From Punica granatum (lineage: Eukaryota > Streptophyta > Magnoliopsida > Myrtales > Lythraceae), in the NCBI RefSeq assembly GCF_007655135.1, contig NC_045128.1, forward strand, positions 16,570,230-16,634,229: a stretch of 64,000 nucleotides of DNA. Reading direction: 5' to 3'. The stretch's first letter is position 1. Every line of letters starts with the position of its first letter. Both the position numbers and the translations under genes were made by a program. A model generated the notes under the pieces. It made no database searches. It was not told the DNA's origin and saw only the letters and a program-made list of their open reading frames with translations. Below are positions 34,440 through 45,619 of the stretch, piece by piece.

Positions 34440-34860
34440 TTACATAAACAAATTATGAAAAACTAGTCATATAATTCGTGCGTTGCGCGGTCATTTATTT
34501 ATATTTTTATATTATAATTTTATAATACAAAATATTAGAAATAAATAAAAATTATTGGAGTAGTTACATTAATTAGTATATCTGAAAAAATTCTAAAAGT
34601 CTCCTCGAAACATATAATAAAATAATAAACATATTATGGTAATTTGGAAAAAAAATTTGAAAAAATCTAAGTTTATATTAATAGAGATACTCAAAGAGAG
34701 GGCTAACCGCCAGCTGAGGGGTACGAATGGAAGAGTTTTATGAGTCCATTACACATATGTGGAAGACACTTATTGCACGAACGGAATAATTCTGTGAAAG
34801 TAAGCTAAATAGATATAAATTAGTCTTGCAACCCACACATTGCGCGGGCGTCAATTTTGC
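34440..34860 (-). mobile_element. Possible Helitron-like 3' termini (two)
   Basis: Two similar motifs read on the minus strand as a CGCGCAA-type GC hairpin followed about 15-20 bases later by a CTAGT/CTAAT end: about 34464-34495 and about 34820-34855. Plant Helitrons typically end with a short GC hairpin and CTRR. No 5' TC end or helicase was identified, so this is only a suggestion. Confidence 0.25.
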
Positions 34861-34996
34861 TGAAATATTACCAACTCGTTTTATATAATTTTCATATGAA
34901 CTTTCAAGTTAGTGGGAAAGGAACTCGAAGAAGAATAAAGTCAATGACGATTTAATGCGAAAGAATATATATTTGATGAAAAGGTTCAATGCTTAA

Positions 34997-35222
34997 CTAG
35001 CAGGTTCTCTTTGGACGATAACGCTTACGTGACAGCTCCTCCTCACGTGAACGGAAGAATCTCGTGAACTCTCGCAGGAGAAATCTAAATTACATGATAT
35101 ATAGATTAAATAGAGGATTAATGCTTACATGACAACTTCTCTTTGCACGATAATTGTTACTTGACAGCTCTTCCTTGCACTAATAGAATAATTTCATGAG
35201 CTCTTGTGGAAGGAGTCTAAAT

Positions 35223-35254
<32 letters not shown>

Positions 35255-35396
35255 TAATGGAGAGGGTCAGTATTTACGTGGTTGCTTCTATTTGCATGAT
35301 AATGCTTACATGGCAGCTCTTCCTCGCACAAACGGAAGAATCTCATAAGCTCTTGTCAAATGAGTCTAAATTACGTAATATATATATATATATAAG
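34997..35396 (+). repeat. Three diverged tandem units, period about 130-150 bp
   Basis: Each unit contains a phrase like 'ACGATAAxGCTTACxTGACAGCTC', then 'GGAAGAATCTCxTGAxCTCT', then 'AGTCTAAATTAxxTAATATA'. The anchor GGAAGAATCT or its variant occurs at about 35053, 35186 and 35334. Units 2 and 3 end in TA microsatellites, (AT)13 at 35229-35254 and a shorter one at about 35379-35394, so the unit length varies. A fourth, weaker unit may precede at about 34720-34800. Confidence 0.75.
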
Positions 35397-35604
35397 TAAA
35401 TTCTTTATCCCTAATCTCATATAGCCTTCACCAATTCATTTGTTCATATATTCGATTCCTCGTCAATTCTTTTTCAGTCTTACCTAACATAACCAACGTG
35501 GTTGAGCTACATTAACAAATTATGAAAAATTCTTTATTCATAATGCTATTTATTCTTCACCAATTCATTTCTTCATATATTTGATTCCCTGTCAATTCTT
35601 TTCG
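35397..35604 (+). repeat. Imperfect direct repeat of about 90 bp
   Basis: AATTCTTTATxCxTAATxxxAT followed by CTTCACCAATTCATTT and GATTCCxxGTCAATTCTTTT occurs twice (about 35398-35485 and about 35527-35604), separated by about 40 bp. Confidence 0.65.
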
Positions 35605-36545
35605 GGAAAAATATATGTCATAACATAATCTTTTGTTTTTGTATCAATTTTATCATAGCCTTTTTATAATTACTCTGTATAGTACATCATTTAGGTATTG
35701 TGTCAATCATAGTACAACCTTTTGTTTTTGTGTCGATTTTATTATAACCTTTTAAAATTATACTATATAGCACATCGGTTAGGGTGTAAAGTCAATTATG
35801 ACATTACAATTTTTCCGTAAAAATTAAATGGAAGGCTGATGTGGCACACCTGTGGATGAATAGTGAGCCTAGACTCTTGCCACATGCGAAATAACCTATA
35901 TTCCGACATACCCAGTGCCCATTTTTCCACCCAACTCCCTCATCGTCAATACATGAATCCTGTTCCTGCCTCTACACACATCTCATGCATCACTGCAACT
36001 CCAAATTTCTTTTCAGTTGAGCGTTTTGCCCTTTTTTCCCCCTCTTCATAAAGTACTTGTCAGTCTCTCTCTTCACACTTCTCCCTCGAAGAAAACAAAT
36101 TAAAGTTTGCATTTCACTTTATAGGCATGAGCTTCCCTTTTATTTCTAATAAATTTCTATCAATTATTCACTATATGAATTGCAATAAGTTCAATATGTG
36201 ATTTTTTTTCATTCTATTGATAGTGTGGTTGTTTTCGGAAAAAGCAATTCCGTATATGAATAGACGGGATTAGGATTCAGGTATTGATGGTGAAGAAGTC
36301 GGGTGAGTAAAAGGACACCGAACATGTTAGAATATGAGTTTATTTCGCATGTGATCAGAGTCTAGACTCATTATTAATCCAAATGTACCACACATCAGCC
36401 TTCCATTTAATTTTCACGAAAAATGAAACGTCATGTTATAATTAACACTATACCCTAAACGATGTGTTGTATAGTATAATTTTAAAAGATTATGATAAAA
36501 TTGACACAAAAGCAAAAGGTCGTTCTACGGTATATAATTTCTGAC
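35605..36545. mobile_element. Foldback/Mutator-like element with long inverted arms
   Basis: The left arm (about 35605-35910) and right arm (about 36320-36545) are inverse over about 220 bp: landmarks are TTTTGTTTTTGTATCAATTT, ATGGAAGGCTGATGTGG and AGTCTAGACTC. The left arm's outer 100 bp (TTTTGTTTTTGTxTCxATTT followed by an 'ACATC' phrase) is itself duplicated in tandem (about 35630 and 35718). The loop (35920-36310) has no coding content I recognise. A target duplication was not resolved. Confidence 0.6.
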
Positions 36546-37182
36546 GATCTTTCACTTAAAATAGAGACGATTTGGTTTAGCAAAAGAGACTTTTGGGAAC
36601 CGCTGAGGACATCACTCTGATTTCGACTGCATATGCTGGCCTAGATCATTTTCAGGACTAATCGAGTCTCAAATCAATCAAATCGAATCAACAAAAATCG
36701 CCCCCTGTTCCTCGTTGCTGCCAAGGGTAGGGCATTAAATCAGCCCCACTAACCAATCAAATGAAGCCCGTGAGCTTAAAACGATGCATCAGAAACATCA
36801 CCTACCAGTGATGATGATTTGGTTCAACCTGGAGAAGGTAACTGGATCATAAATCTTTCTTGCAACCATGCAAGAATCCATCAATGATACTTATTAAACA
36901 TCGGTAGCTGATGTAAATGATTAAGTCCAATATTTACATTATAATTCCCACTCTCCGTAATGACTTGCAGAAAATGAATCAGGTTTAGCATAAATTTAAT
37001 TATGAACACTCTTCCATAGACATGTCGACTAACCACCTAATACAAAATATAACCAAAATTCATTCAATTGCCTATACTTCAACACCCAACAAATGATGAT
37101 GCTTTAGGAAAAGGTCATCCCGTTAGGAACCCACTCAACGTCATCGGCCTGTGAAATCCTCATCCAACAAAATGCAAAGACA
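36546..37182. other. 3' flank of the HAD gene
   Basis: Moderately AT-rich sequence downstream (minus strand) of the stop at 37183; its nearest part should hold the 3' UTR and polyadenylation signals. On the minus strand AATAAA-like AT-rich words occur around 36900-37060, but no site can be fixed. Confidence 0.4.
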
Positions 37183-40100
37183 CTAGGAAACAATCCAGGA
37201 AACTAGCTGTTGCTCGACTTCTCCCCAGTTGTGAACTTTAGTCACAAGCGGGTGTCCATGGATCGATTCTGTCTTGCACCAAGGGTACGAGTTCTTGTAA
37301 TCAAATAGGAGAACCCTAATCCCCACACTTGCACACTCAATCGCATATCTCGGGTTATCGTCGATCAGAACCTTCGCTCCAAGAGATCTGCAATAATCGG
37401 GATAGTCAAAAGACAACCCTCGTACCATAGTTTCAGCACAGCCTTGAAATGACTATCGTATTATATCTTGCACGATGTTGGAGGGTAAAAGAGCATTGTA
37501 GAAACTGTATCAGTTTATATAGTGATTCTAATCTATTATGCCCTTTTAGCTCCTCATACTGAACAGGAACTTTAGAATCAAGACCTTAAGCCCTCACGTT
37601 GAGATACATCATTCTTAGAGTCTAAAATATCAGTACAGTTTATCAAATCCAAATCCTGGTGTTTACTTAGGAACATCACAAATTTTGCCATGCTGTGAGT
37701 AAGAAACAAATTTCATATTTAATGTAACCAACAGATTATAGCTTTACGTAAAGCATCAGCCTGTTGACATTTCTTGTGACAAGGGAAATTGAATCATTAA
37801 TATCACTCAGGGCAAACCCTTCGCAAATGGAATACTGCACTATCCCCCATGTATCAGACAAACGTCATAATAAGAGACTAGAACGAAGGCAACTGTACAA
37901 ACTGAAAAGGATCTGATGATGATGCCTCACCTCCCAACACAAGTTAAGAGACCATACAGTGATTCATCAATATAAGATGCAATTCATAATCATATACCTG
38001 CATATTTCTGACTTGGGCCTTGAGACACCATCAAGGGCAAAGTGATTGCCAAAGTGGATCTCATGGAAAAGACCCGGATAATGCTTCTCAATCCACCGAA
38101 TCGTGTGGTCCTTGATTGCATTCTGCCGAGACCTTTTTCAACATGCATAAAGAGCGAAATTCGTATCAAGTTTGAACCAACTTTTTGTTTCAAAAAGCAA
38201 AAAAACGTAAATATTGAGCATTCCTCACGTGACAACTGAGAGTTTACAGAAACTCGATAACTTGTGGAGTGCCGTACGCGCACCAGGAATAGGATGGATC
38301 CCCATCCTGAAGTATGGTGTCTTGAAGAACTCATGAACACGAAGATCAGCTGTGCAATAAAAAAAGAGCCTTATTTCTTAAACCAGTCCTCTCAAACTTT
38401 GATAAGTTTTCCTAATAGAATATTGGCGATATTCACAGGACCAAACCAAACAAAGTCTGTGCTCATAGTGCTCTTGTCATGTATATCTTTCCAGAGATTT
38501 TCGGAAGAACAAAGTGAAAGTCAGCCAGACAGCAAGATTCCAGTATTTTGACCTTTGAGACTTTTCTGGGTTTTCATCCCATTGCTCCTAGTTACATTGA
38601 TTGATACTACACACTTCTTGTTTTAAGAAGTACTGTAGACAGAAAATAAGAGACTTTACGATGAACTTCTGACTTGGAAACTAATGCTTATTGAAGTGAA
38701 GCAATTTACTGAATGAACTGAGACAGAATACTGATTCGATCAGTTAGATTATTAACTGAAAGAGCATACAAGATTTGCTCAAAGATAAATGAGGAGAACA
38801 TGAATCAGAGCTGTCAGTACCTTCATCGCGGGAACAGTTCCATATCTGCCATGCAAGAGGAAGTATCATAAGAACAATATGCCTATAAAACAATGATTAC
38901 TAAAAAGAACCAGCAGTAAAGCTACAAAGTGACAAAAAATAACCCCAGAATTCAATTAATGCATATCCATACTCCTCCAATGACAGATCGATAAATACTT
39001 GATCAAGAAAAACTTGTTTCACCTTTGACGCAGTGGCTAATTATAATGTAGTCTCACACCCTAGTTTAATAATTAACAAGAAATTCGCATTCCCCCAAAA
39101 GTTTTTCAAAAGAGAGCTTCAGGTCTCAACATATGGTAGCAACAGAGAAGATCAAGATAGAAAGATCTTCAAGAACCAAAGGTTTTGATACCTTATAAAA
39201 TTCATAGACGTGATACTCGGAGACTGAGTGATTTGAAGAGTAGCGGTCCGCAATGAACCGGTTTAGAGCTGAGACAAAGTTCCCTAGAACTGAAATCAGC
39301 AAGAAGGGGAACCAGTTACAGTTTATAAGGAGCAACGAAATAGACAGAACATAACATACACCATTGCATATAACAACTGAACTCATTTCCTCAAGAAGAA
39401 GCGATCACAGGTGCACTCATCACCTAGATACATAATGAATGTATATGTGATGGCATCGCCACATATTTATAACTTTGATTCAGATGCCTGCTTGCATTAC
39501 AAAGAATCTCTATTAACTATTGACTTTCTTTTTCTCTTTCTTTAAGTGGTTTCTTTACCCTTTTTTCATGGCAGAGAGTATCTATTGACTTGATATATTG
39601 ATTTAGTACAGTCAACCAATATTAAAAACACACTCAAGTTATCTATTTTATACAGAACAAATTCCAGAGAATAAAACATAAGTCTGCCCGAACAACAAAG
39701 TGTTACATCTTCAATCGAGCACAGTATGAACATATACAAGTACCACAATAACTGAAACAGGCATATGTTTGACCTTCCTGAATATTATAGTTATGTCAAA
39801 GCTCAATGAAAGTTCTTAGGTGCTCTGATCAACCTGAAATTGGCCCTAAACTGACTCATCAACAAAAATCGCTACTCCTGACACCAGATATCAGTGCACA
39901 CAAAAACAATCGCGATAAGAAAGTCACTAATCAGAATCTTGGAAGAGAGAGATACCCTCATCGACATCAACGGCTACGACAATCTTCTCGGGCGAAGTAG
40001 AGCTAGGGAAGCAAAGAGGGCTGCCCCATTGGCGTCCATTCACCAATCTAGCGTCTTTCTCATCCTCGATCCCGACCTCCACATTACGGAGAGTTAACCG

Positions 40101-40352
40101 TGGAGCACCCGATTGGGGCTTCTGAAATAAGCTACTCGAATCGGAAACAGAATTAAAGCACCCCTTGATACTCAACCCCCCTCTCCCATCAGCTATCCTA
40201 AAACCATCACAAGTATCAATCTTGGGCACAACAGCTCTCGCTAGAAAGGGCGAGGATCGGTTCTCGACCGGTAACGACTGAGACGCATGGTGTCTAAGGG
40301 AATGAAATCGATTAGAAACAAAAGGGTCGTTCAGGATCAAGGAAGAAGCCAT
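37183..40352 (-). CDS. Plastid-predicted HAD-superfamily 5'(3')-deoxyribonucleotidase-like protein
   Basis: Six exons, complement of 40352-39956, 39289-39192, 38845-38821, 38349-38229, 38132-37998 and 37387-37183. They give 981 nt, 326 residues plus TAG. Every intron is GT-AG and the phases fit: 1, 0, 1, 2, 2. HAD motifs are all present: DVDEV (nucleophile D129, D131), VVTSR (T214, S215), SRPK (K254) and LIDDNPRY (D268, D269). The fold and spacing match NT5C-type (PF06941-like) nucleotidases that dephosphorylate nucleoside monophosphates; the plant members are uncharacterised as far as I know. Residues 1-70 are Ser/Arg-rich and poor in acidic residues, suggesting a plastid transit peptide. 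The start at 40352 is chosen because MASSLILN begins transit-like sequence, but the frame stays open to ATG 40706. Exon 3 is only 25 nt. Exact substrate is unknown. Confidence 0.9.
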
Positions 40353-40706
40353 GGATGGGATGTTACTGCTCTGCCTCTTTAGCAAAATCATGAGGTCGCA
40401 TTGATTTCCACCATTAACGGAACAATGGAGCCCTGTAGTGCTCAGGACGATGGCATCACGAGGTGTTTGGATGGGAACACCGAACAATGCACGGAGCAGA
40501 AGAGAAAGGAATTGAGGGGGGAATTGGGAAACGACAGGTTGAGTTGAGCAAACCCTAATCAGAGGGAGATATTTGGAGCTTTTATTACTGGTTTTTCCTT
40601 TGGAGGGATCAATCAAGGGGAGGACGCGACGCAGCAAGAGAGACAGACCAAGGAAATCAAAGCATAAAAACCTGGGAAGGAAGAGCGGCAATGATGGAAT
40701 GTCCAC
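40353..40706 (-). other. 5' leader of the HAD gene, open in frame
   Basis: 118 codons in frame with exon 1, starting ATG at 40706 (MDIPSLPLFL) with no stop before 40352. It is either 5' UTR or an N-terminal extension. The encoded stretch is hydrophobic then Ser-rich, so it could also act as a targeting sequence. Confidence 0.5.
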
Positions 40707-40749
40707 AAAATAAACGAATCCGGTGGTCCTGTCCTAGGGAAGGGGGATT

Positions 40750-40751
<2 letters not shown>

Positions 40752-40788
<37 letters not shown>
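40752..40788. promoter_or_regulatory. (TA)18 microsatellite at the probable core promoter
   Basis: 37 bases of alternating TA lie 46-82 bp upstream of the farthest in-frame ATG (40706) of the HAD gene. It is the only TATA-like sequence in the immediate upstream DNA, so it may supply the TATA box. The role is inferred from position only. Confidence 0.45.
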
Positions 40789-40790
<2 letters not shown>

Positions 40791-41410
40791 TACGCTCATT
40801 TTCCGTATGTCGCGATAAATGGCCAATAGCAAGAGGCCACTAGTCAAAGACCTTTGCAAAGCCAAGCCCAAGGCCCACGACACAACTCATTATAGGCAAG
40901 GTAGCAATCCGCAACTGATTCTTGGTATCTTGCAATCTGGATGAGAATGAGCGAAGACAAGTTCGTGTGCATATTCGTGATCAGCCAATCTCAAGGCGCC
41001 TTTCCATGTTTGGTTAATTAGGAGATTCTTGATCTCAAAATCAGCTGAGGAATGGTTGGGCACTGAAAGGAAAGAATGGATGAACGAATTGATGGGCATC
41101 CATGGTCGATCGGTCAAACAATATCATGGCAGAAGAACAATCGTGGAAGAATCAATGAAGGCGGGATACAAACATCAAGCTGCGGTCAAACTCCATGTAC
41201 ATAGATAGACCAATGGGTTATCTTCAATTTGGCCAGTCATTAAGCCCTTTTCCATATCAGTTGTGGTTTAGTTTTACTGTTTTTTTATTTCCCCTACGTT
41301 TTTTTCCTTTAGGCTTGTTTCTATATTAGTTAATTAGGATAGTAAAATGAGTGGCCATAGATTATAGGAGTTTCCTTAGGAAGAATAATGTCTTAATGAT
41401 TCGTCGAGCT
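40789..41410. other. Upstream flank of the HAD gene
   Basis: No gene recognised. A 75-codon minus-strand frame at 40890-41117 has no family resemblance I can name. From about 41170 the sequence may already belong to the long terminal repeat of the gypsy remnant that follows. Confidence 0.35.
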
Positions 41411-42089
41411 TGGTATTTATTACCAATTCTAGATGAAGGTTATAAGTATCAGTACGACACTCATTGTAAGGTGCTTTCTTCGACATAGCAATCAATTATA
41501 TTATTTATCTTTATTTTCCTCACTTTCTTATGCGTTATCTTCTTCGCATTTTATTTTTCCGTTCAACACGCTCTCCAGAGCAAAACACAATCGACCTTTT
41601 TGGGGTTGCTCGGTGCCGACCTGTCGACCACTATCCACGAGTCTTGGTTTTCGAATCGAGGCTCACCACATTTGGGTAACCGGACCCACAGAGTTCGCGA
41701 ACCTAACACGGCCGTGAATCTCACCATCTCTAGAATCGGTTCTCGGGTTGTTTCGCTTATTATATCGATAGGTCAAACGCGCTCGCTTGAAAAGAATCTA
41801 CGCAACCAATTCCTCAAGCCGCATAATTGTCTAATCAAGGTAACCATTTGATCCGCTCTACCTTAAAGCCCAGTTGTCGGCTAAACCTACGGACCTTTGG
41901 GGACCGTAACACTACGCTTTAGATCAGTAAGGACGGCTGGTGGTTTTGCCACAGACTCCTTGGGACAGTGCCCTGGCACATAACACATAAGCGATTTGTC
42001 ACGCCGCAGCTGGAAAGAGTATTATCACAAATCCAAGCGAAATAACTTTCTCGTACGCACGATGGGACCCACCGGAGTAGTGACAGACC
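41411..42089 (+). other. Possible LTR/leader of a decayed gypsy element
   Basis: The order here (pyrimidine-rich AT segment, then GC-richer leader at 41580-41890, then gag-like sequence) is what an LTR end plus leader would give. I cannot define LTR ends, a second LTR or a primer-binding site. Confidence 0.3.
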
Positions 42090-43335
42090 TTTGACATGAT
42101 GACACGCCACAAAGCACAAGAAGTGGCACTAATAACTCAAGAAGGCGAGGAGAATGGCCTTCGCAATGACTGGAGCGAGCACTCCCAAGATGCTGCCAAT
42201 GATATGGCTTTGAAGGAAAATATGCTTGAGAGGGCAATCATGTTCATGAGGCAGATTAATGACACGATCGCTCTACAAAGTGCCAAGATAAATTGTGTCA
42301 TGTAAACGACACGTAGACAAGAGATCGCCCCTGGTAAAAAGAGCGAGTCAGTTGTGTACGTAGAGGAGAAGAATGGCCAGAGAATGGAAGATATGGCGTG
42401 GAATGAAAACCTGATGGTTCCCAACAAGGCAATTGAGACAGGTAGTTCATCTAATAATGTGGTTTCAGATCATATTATTCAGTTTACACAAACCGAATTA
42501 TCGGGTGAAATTTGGTAACCTCCATGGCTTTAACAGGCTTACATGCCTTATGCGCCATTTCAATTAGTGGCCACATCGCCAGTTTCGCTAGCATAGACTA
42601 TAGCTGAGAAGCCAGTCTAGGCTATACCATGAGCCTGCGCTGTCGGAGGCTATGATCCACCCAACAGCGCCAATTTCGCCATTAGTGCAACAGTACTTTG
42701 AGCCACAAATTCAACAGCCACCTCTAGTGAATACACCTCAATGACCAGGCCATAGCCGCTACAGCATCAGCCGACCAATCAGCTAGTGCAGCTTCAACAG
42801 GTCAACTCACAGCCGACGAACTCGCAACCGGTGCAATTTCAGCCTCAACCCTGTTGCAACCTCTCAAGTACCCCAACATGCTCCACGGACACAACAATGG
42901 CAAGCAAAACCAGTGCCGCCAATCCAACTAGCCAATCAGCCAATGGCGCCTCAAGTGCAGTTACCTCTATCGACCGCTGTAGCATATCAACTGCGCAAGT
43001 TGCACTCCAAGCTCAACAAAGGTAGGCGCAACTCATGCTATCACTTCTACCGGCCAATCTGTTTGTTCAACCAGAGGCCCGATTGCCACAAATTGATTAG
43101 AATGACTTACAACAGTTGATCCGAGATATGTAAGGGCCAATCTTGAATCGTGTGGATAGGCCACATTATCGGCAGCCATACCTCGAAGGGTAGACTGAAA
43201 CCGCCCATTCCCACGTGGTTTCAAAACACAGGAATTTACTCTATTTTCTGGTGACAACTCGCAATCATCTGTCGAGCAAATTGTAAGATTTACCAATCAG
43301 TGCAGTGAGGTGGCTGGAGATAGCTCGACGCTCCC
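42090..43335 (+). pseudogene. Decayed Ty3/gypsy gag remnant
   Basis: The best region, about 43213-43320, reads PRGFKTQEFTLFSGDN then SVEQIVRFTNQCSEVAGD, the conserved capsid segment of plant gypsy Gag. Just upstream, about 43120-43200, GPILNRVDRPHYRQPYLEG is the usual preceding segment, but in a disturbed frame. 42096-42305 (MTRHKAQEVALI) and the Gln/Pro-rich 42660-43020 fit the N-terminal part. Stops and shifts break it at several points and no pol follows. After 43335 the homology ends abruptly. Confidence 0.65.
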
Positions 43336-43855
43336 CGCTCTATGCCGACCAGCCCAGCAACCACAGACTCGTCGCCCACACTCGACACATCTGGGTTACA
43401 TTCCCACATTGACGTTGCCGCTGTCAGGTTGATCAAAACTGGAAGTGAGAGACGACGGGGAGAGAGAGTAGAAGAGTCTGGGTCGGGGAGAAACAGGGAG
43501 AGAAGGATGAGGGAGAAAAGATGAAATCAGATCCGGTAAAGTAGCACCAAAATTTTTCTCATGGACTCGCGGAGGTGGCAGCTTGTCAGTGGCCACCGTA
43601 AAAGTCAGCTTTTAAGTATTGGCCGGATTGAAGTTACTTTCATAATTAAATTGAACATTATCTAAGTCACGATCATAACCAGACTGATAAATCTTATGAG
43701 CTTTTGTTTTCCTATATACATAGTGTGTCGAGATGTTTGGGATATTCTATTAGGATTTCACGGAATCTAGTTGATGGCCTTGAAATTAACGGGGGCAAAA
43801 TGCCACGATGCCGTGGAGCTGAAATTTTTTCTGGTCAATAATGTCGTAGTTGTAA
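43336..43855. other. Spacer, no gene recognised
   Basis: Includes a GA-rich stretch (43440-43530). The short open frames have no recognisable family. Around 43790-43850 phrases such as GCCACGATGCCGTGGAGC look like a short palindrome. Confidence 0.4.
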
Positions 43856-44815
43856 TTTATAAAAGGGAAAAAGACAAAAACCTCATTTGTGGTTTGGGAT
43901 CACGACAAATCGCACCATATTCTTTTGATTGGGACAACTAGTCTCCTGTGGTTTACTCCGTCAGACATAAGAGGTTACGACATTAATTGTTTTTCATTTT
44001 CAGTCCTCAATCTTTAACATTCTAATTATTTTGGTTCTAAATATTTTTCTTTTATCATTCATATCCTCAACTTTTCATTTTGTTTCATTTTAATCCTTAA
44101 AGAAAATCGAAAGGGAAGGGGAGGTTGGGGCCGCTAATCGGCTACCCGACCCCTCTACCGAGGTCGCTGATACCCACAAAGGACGCCGGCGACCTTGTTG
44201 GAGGGTTCAGGGTCGCCGATTGGCGACCCCAACCCCAAATCAATCGAGGACTCCTCAGAAGTCCCCGGTCGATTCGAGTTTGGCGTCAACAATCGGTGAC
44301 CCCGACCCTTTCACCAAGGTCGCCGGTACCCACGGGGGATGCCGACGACCTCGATGGAGGGGTCGGGGTCGCTGATTGGCGGCCCCAACCCCGAATCGAT
44401 CTGGGACCTTTGACTAGGAGTCCTCGATCGATTTGGGGTCGAGGTCGCCAATCAGCGACCTCGACCCCTCCACCGAGATCGCCGACGTCCTTCGTGGGTA
44501 CCAAAAACCTCGGTGGAGGGGTCGGGGTCGCCAATTGGCGACCCCGACTCTTCCTTCCCTTTCAATTTTCTTTATATGACTAAAATAAAACAAAATGAAA
44601 AGTTATTGATAGAAATGATAAAAAAAAGATTTAGAACCAAAATGATTAGAAGGTTAAAGATTGAGGACTGAAAACGAAAAAAAAATTAACGCCGTAACCC
44701 TCTATGTCTAACGGAGCAAATCACAGGGGGACTAATTGTTCCAAACAAAATAACATGGTGCGATTTGTCCCGATCCCAAACCACAATGGGATTTTTGTCT
44801 TTTCCCTTTATGAAA
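43856..44815. mobile_element. Mutator-like element with GC-rich core (family G), copy 2
   Basis: The element is 43865-44806 (942 bp). It starts GGGAAAAAGACAAAAACC and ends with the inverse; the arms of about 230 bp share GTGGTTTGGGATC, AAACCACAATGG-type and TCTAACGGAG/CTCCGTCAGAC segments. Flanking 9-mers TTTATAAAA (43856-43864) and TTTATGAAA (44807-44815) match at 8 of 9. The core is the palindromic tandem array at about 44125-44560. No transposase. Confidence 0.8.
44125..44560. repeat. Tandem palindromic GC-rich array in the element core
   Basis: About two and a half units of roughly 170 bp. Each alternates a GGTCGCCGATTGGCGACC-type palindrome, a CCCCAACCCCGAATCGATC-type joint and a CCACCGAGGTCGCCG-type joint, so units are near-palindromes of themselves. 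Open frames run through on both strands (44125-44583 plus, 44286-44534 minus) because of the repeat, and encode low-complexity Trp/Arg/Pro-rich peptides. Confidence 0.75.
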
Positions 44816-45619
44816 TACTTGATATAACACATAACCTCAATTTATAACAATAAATTGAAATTATGAACTCTTAATTGTTCATATAATTTTAGACTTCTTA
44901 CGAGGTGTGTTAATTAATGTATGTTATGCGACATAAAAACTGATCTCTTTATATTTTGTCCAAATTTTATTTTTAATAGTTATAAATTCATTTATTTTAA
45001 TTTCATTAAAATGCTTTCCTCAACCAATATTTGTTAATACATGGAAATATAAGAAAAAATTTATCTTTTTAGGTTACAAGGGATGCTCATAGGTCCAGAA
45101 CTATGAAATAAAATTCCTACTAACTAATAAAAGAGTGCAAATAGTCTCATTGAATATCGAATTTGGAATTTATTGATTACCATAAAAACTATGAATTTAT
45201 CTATTTTTTAATAAGGGAAAAACCATTAATAAGAGGAAAAGCATTATGACTTACCAAGAAACTCCTTCACTATTTTTTTTTGAAAAACCTTATTAACTCT
45301 CACGAAAGCACATTTTTAATCATTTCAACTAATTCATTTCCATAGAAAAGAAAAAATTAAACGACAATAACAATCTTTTTATCGGGTACTCCCCCTCTCA
45401 AACAGCTCACTAAACTTTCCTTCTTTCAACAACCCACATTCGCCTAGAGTACATACATTGGTGAGTAGTTGCCCCTTATTAAGCCATTTTCTTTCCTATG
45501 AACTTATGCATTAGTCTTTACTTAGTTTAATGATCTATTATGTATCATTGTAATTTATTTTTTATTGTAGATCAATCGTTATAAAAAGCTATTATTTTAA
45601 TTTGCATCCTTTTTCTTAA
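44816..45619 (+). repeat. Repeat R, copy C (left part)
   Basis: Aligns in order with copies A and B: TTATATTTTGTCCAAATTTT, TTACCAAGAAACTCCTTC, AACCTTATTAACTCTCA, CCCCCTCTCAAACAG, CTTATTAAGCCATTTTC. It ends at the family-G element and resumes at 51393. A SINE fragment lies at 45072-45190. Confidence 0.65.
45072..45190 (-). mobile_element. tRNA-derived SINE fragment, copy S5
   Basis: Partial inverse copy. On the minus strand it shows AATTCGATATTCAATGAGAC in the B-box region and TTAGTTAGTAGGAATTTTAT from the body. The A-box side is badly decayed. Confidence 0.45.

Noticed and set aside
37990..38340. 116-codon minus-strand frame overlapping HAD exons 4 and 5
   Set aside because: It reads a wrong frame through an intron; the spliced frame gives the HAD motifs instead.
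44125..44583. 152-codon frame and its 82-codon antisense partner
   Set aside because: Both are translations of a near-palindromic tandem repeat, so both strands give similar Trp/Arg/Pro-rich peptides. Not a gene.
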